Shown: piece by piece, positions 20,579-21,032 of the stretch
Position numbering within the stretch: the first letter of the stretch is position 1
Layout: each line of letters opens with the position of its first letter
From: Oscillospiraceae bacterium
GTDB lineage: Bacteria; Bacillota; Clostridia; Oscillospirales; UBA644
Length of the DNA stretch: 21,032 bases
Assembly (NCBI GenBank): GCA_015067385.1
Contig: SVMP01000017.1
Span: 1-21,032 of the forward strand
Direction: 5' to 3'
Notes under the pieces: generated by a model
The model's database searches: none
Told to the model about the DNA's origin: nothing
The model's input: the letters and a program-made list of their open reading frames with translations, nothing else
Made by a program: the position numbers and the translations under genes

Positions 20579-21032
20579 ATGGCTAATATGTTTCCCAAGA
20601 AAAATCCGATGCCCTCGCAGGAACCGGATATCAGAAATAAAAACTTTGATGAGGTAGCCCTCGGTTATACCGAACAGCAGGCTCTCGACGAAGCAGCTCG
20701 TTGCCTTAACTGTAAAAATAAGCCTTGCACTCAGGGCTGTCCCGTTGCTATCAACATTCCCGAATTTATCAAAGAAACTGCCGCAGGCAATTTCGAAAAA
20801 GCATATGAGATCATTTCTCAGACCAGTTCTCTGCCCGCAGTCTGCGGTCGTGTTTGTCCGCAGGAATCTCAGTGTGAAAAATACTGCGTTCGCGGCATCA
20901 AGGGCGAACCAGTAGGCATCGGCAGACTTGAACGTTTTGTTGCCGACTGGCATAACGCTCATGCAACCGAAGCAACCGTCCGTCCCGAATCAAACGGTCA
21001 TAAAGTCGCAGTCGTAGGCTCCGGTCCTTCCG
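20579..21032 (+). CDS. nfnB: NfnB (GltD-like) subunit, 5' part only
   Basis: The first 151 codons of a glutamate-synthase small-subunit-like flavoprotein, cut by the window edge. Two [4Fe-4S] sets are present: C42/C45/C50/C54 (CLNCKNKPCTQGC) and C89/C93/C99/C103 (CGRVCPQESQCEKYC). The first Rossmann motif, VAVVGSGPS, begins at 143. With nfnA directly upstream this is the large subunit of NfnAB, or of the related SudAB. A GltD of glutamate synthase is less likely because no gltB-type gene is near and nfnA is. The ribosome-binding site TTGAGG overlaps the nfnA stop. Confidence 0.88.
   Translation, partial: MANMFPKKNPMPSQEPDIRNKNFDEVALGYTEQQALDEAARCLNCKNKPCTQGCPVAINIPEFIKETAAGNFEKAYEIISQTSSLPAVCGRVCPQESQCEKYCVRGIKGEPVGIGRLERFVADWHNAHATEATVRPESNGHKVAVVGSGPS

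Overview
The window looks like the chromosome of a fermentative, anaerobic, low-to-medium-GC Bacillota (class Clostridia; possibly an Oscillospirales-type gut bacterium, which is inference). The reasons are: RicT, a Bacillota-type PSP1 protein, next to holB; an Rnf complex in the order C-D-G-E-A-B; a 2[4Fe-4S] ferredoxin; NfnAB; and sigma-A promoters with 17-bp spacers together with G-rich Shine-Dalgarno sites. No tRNA, rRNA, CRISPR array, insertion sequence or phage gene was seen.

Layout. Positions 1-17267 are coded on the minus strand, and 17568 to the end on the plus strand. On the minus strand, in transcription order: yigZ (16647-17267) has its own promoter. A long run then starts at purE: purE-purC-purM-purN, rnfC-D-G-E-A-B, a 52-codon membrane ORF, a [2Fe-2S]-ASKHA protein of the corrinoid-activator type, an Orn/Lys/Arg-decarboxylase-fold PLP enzyme, holB and ricT. 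Gaps in this run are mostly 0-60 bp, several genes overlap, and I see no internal terminator. A 58-residue ferredoxin follows with its own promoter and terminator. Next come trmN and rsmI, closed by a terminator, and finally an AT-rich FtsX-type permease with its own promoter, cut by the window edge. On the plus strand: an XRE-family regulator ending in an intrinsic terminator, then nanA, nfnA and the start of nfnB from a promoter that overlaps that terminator.

How it works together. The central theme is redox energy conservation. Rnf couples ferredoxin:NAD+ oxidoreduction to an ion gradient, NfnAB links ferredoxin, NADH and NADPH, and the small ferredoxin is a plausible carrier. The ASKHA protein belongs to a family that uses ATP and low-potential electrons to reactivate corrinoid proteins. 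It sits two genes after rnfB, with a small membrane ORF overlapping or abutting both neighbours.

Most interesting: (1) the 52-codon membrane ORF locked between rnfB and the ASKHA gene; (2) the Rnf-ASKHA association; (3) a 22-bp element, 21/22 identical, covering the -35 region of both the ferredoxin and permease promoters; (4) the XRE/yigZ divergent region with a 15-bp direct repeat. All functional assignments come from reading the translated sequence and motifs; no database search was run.
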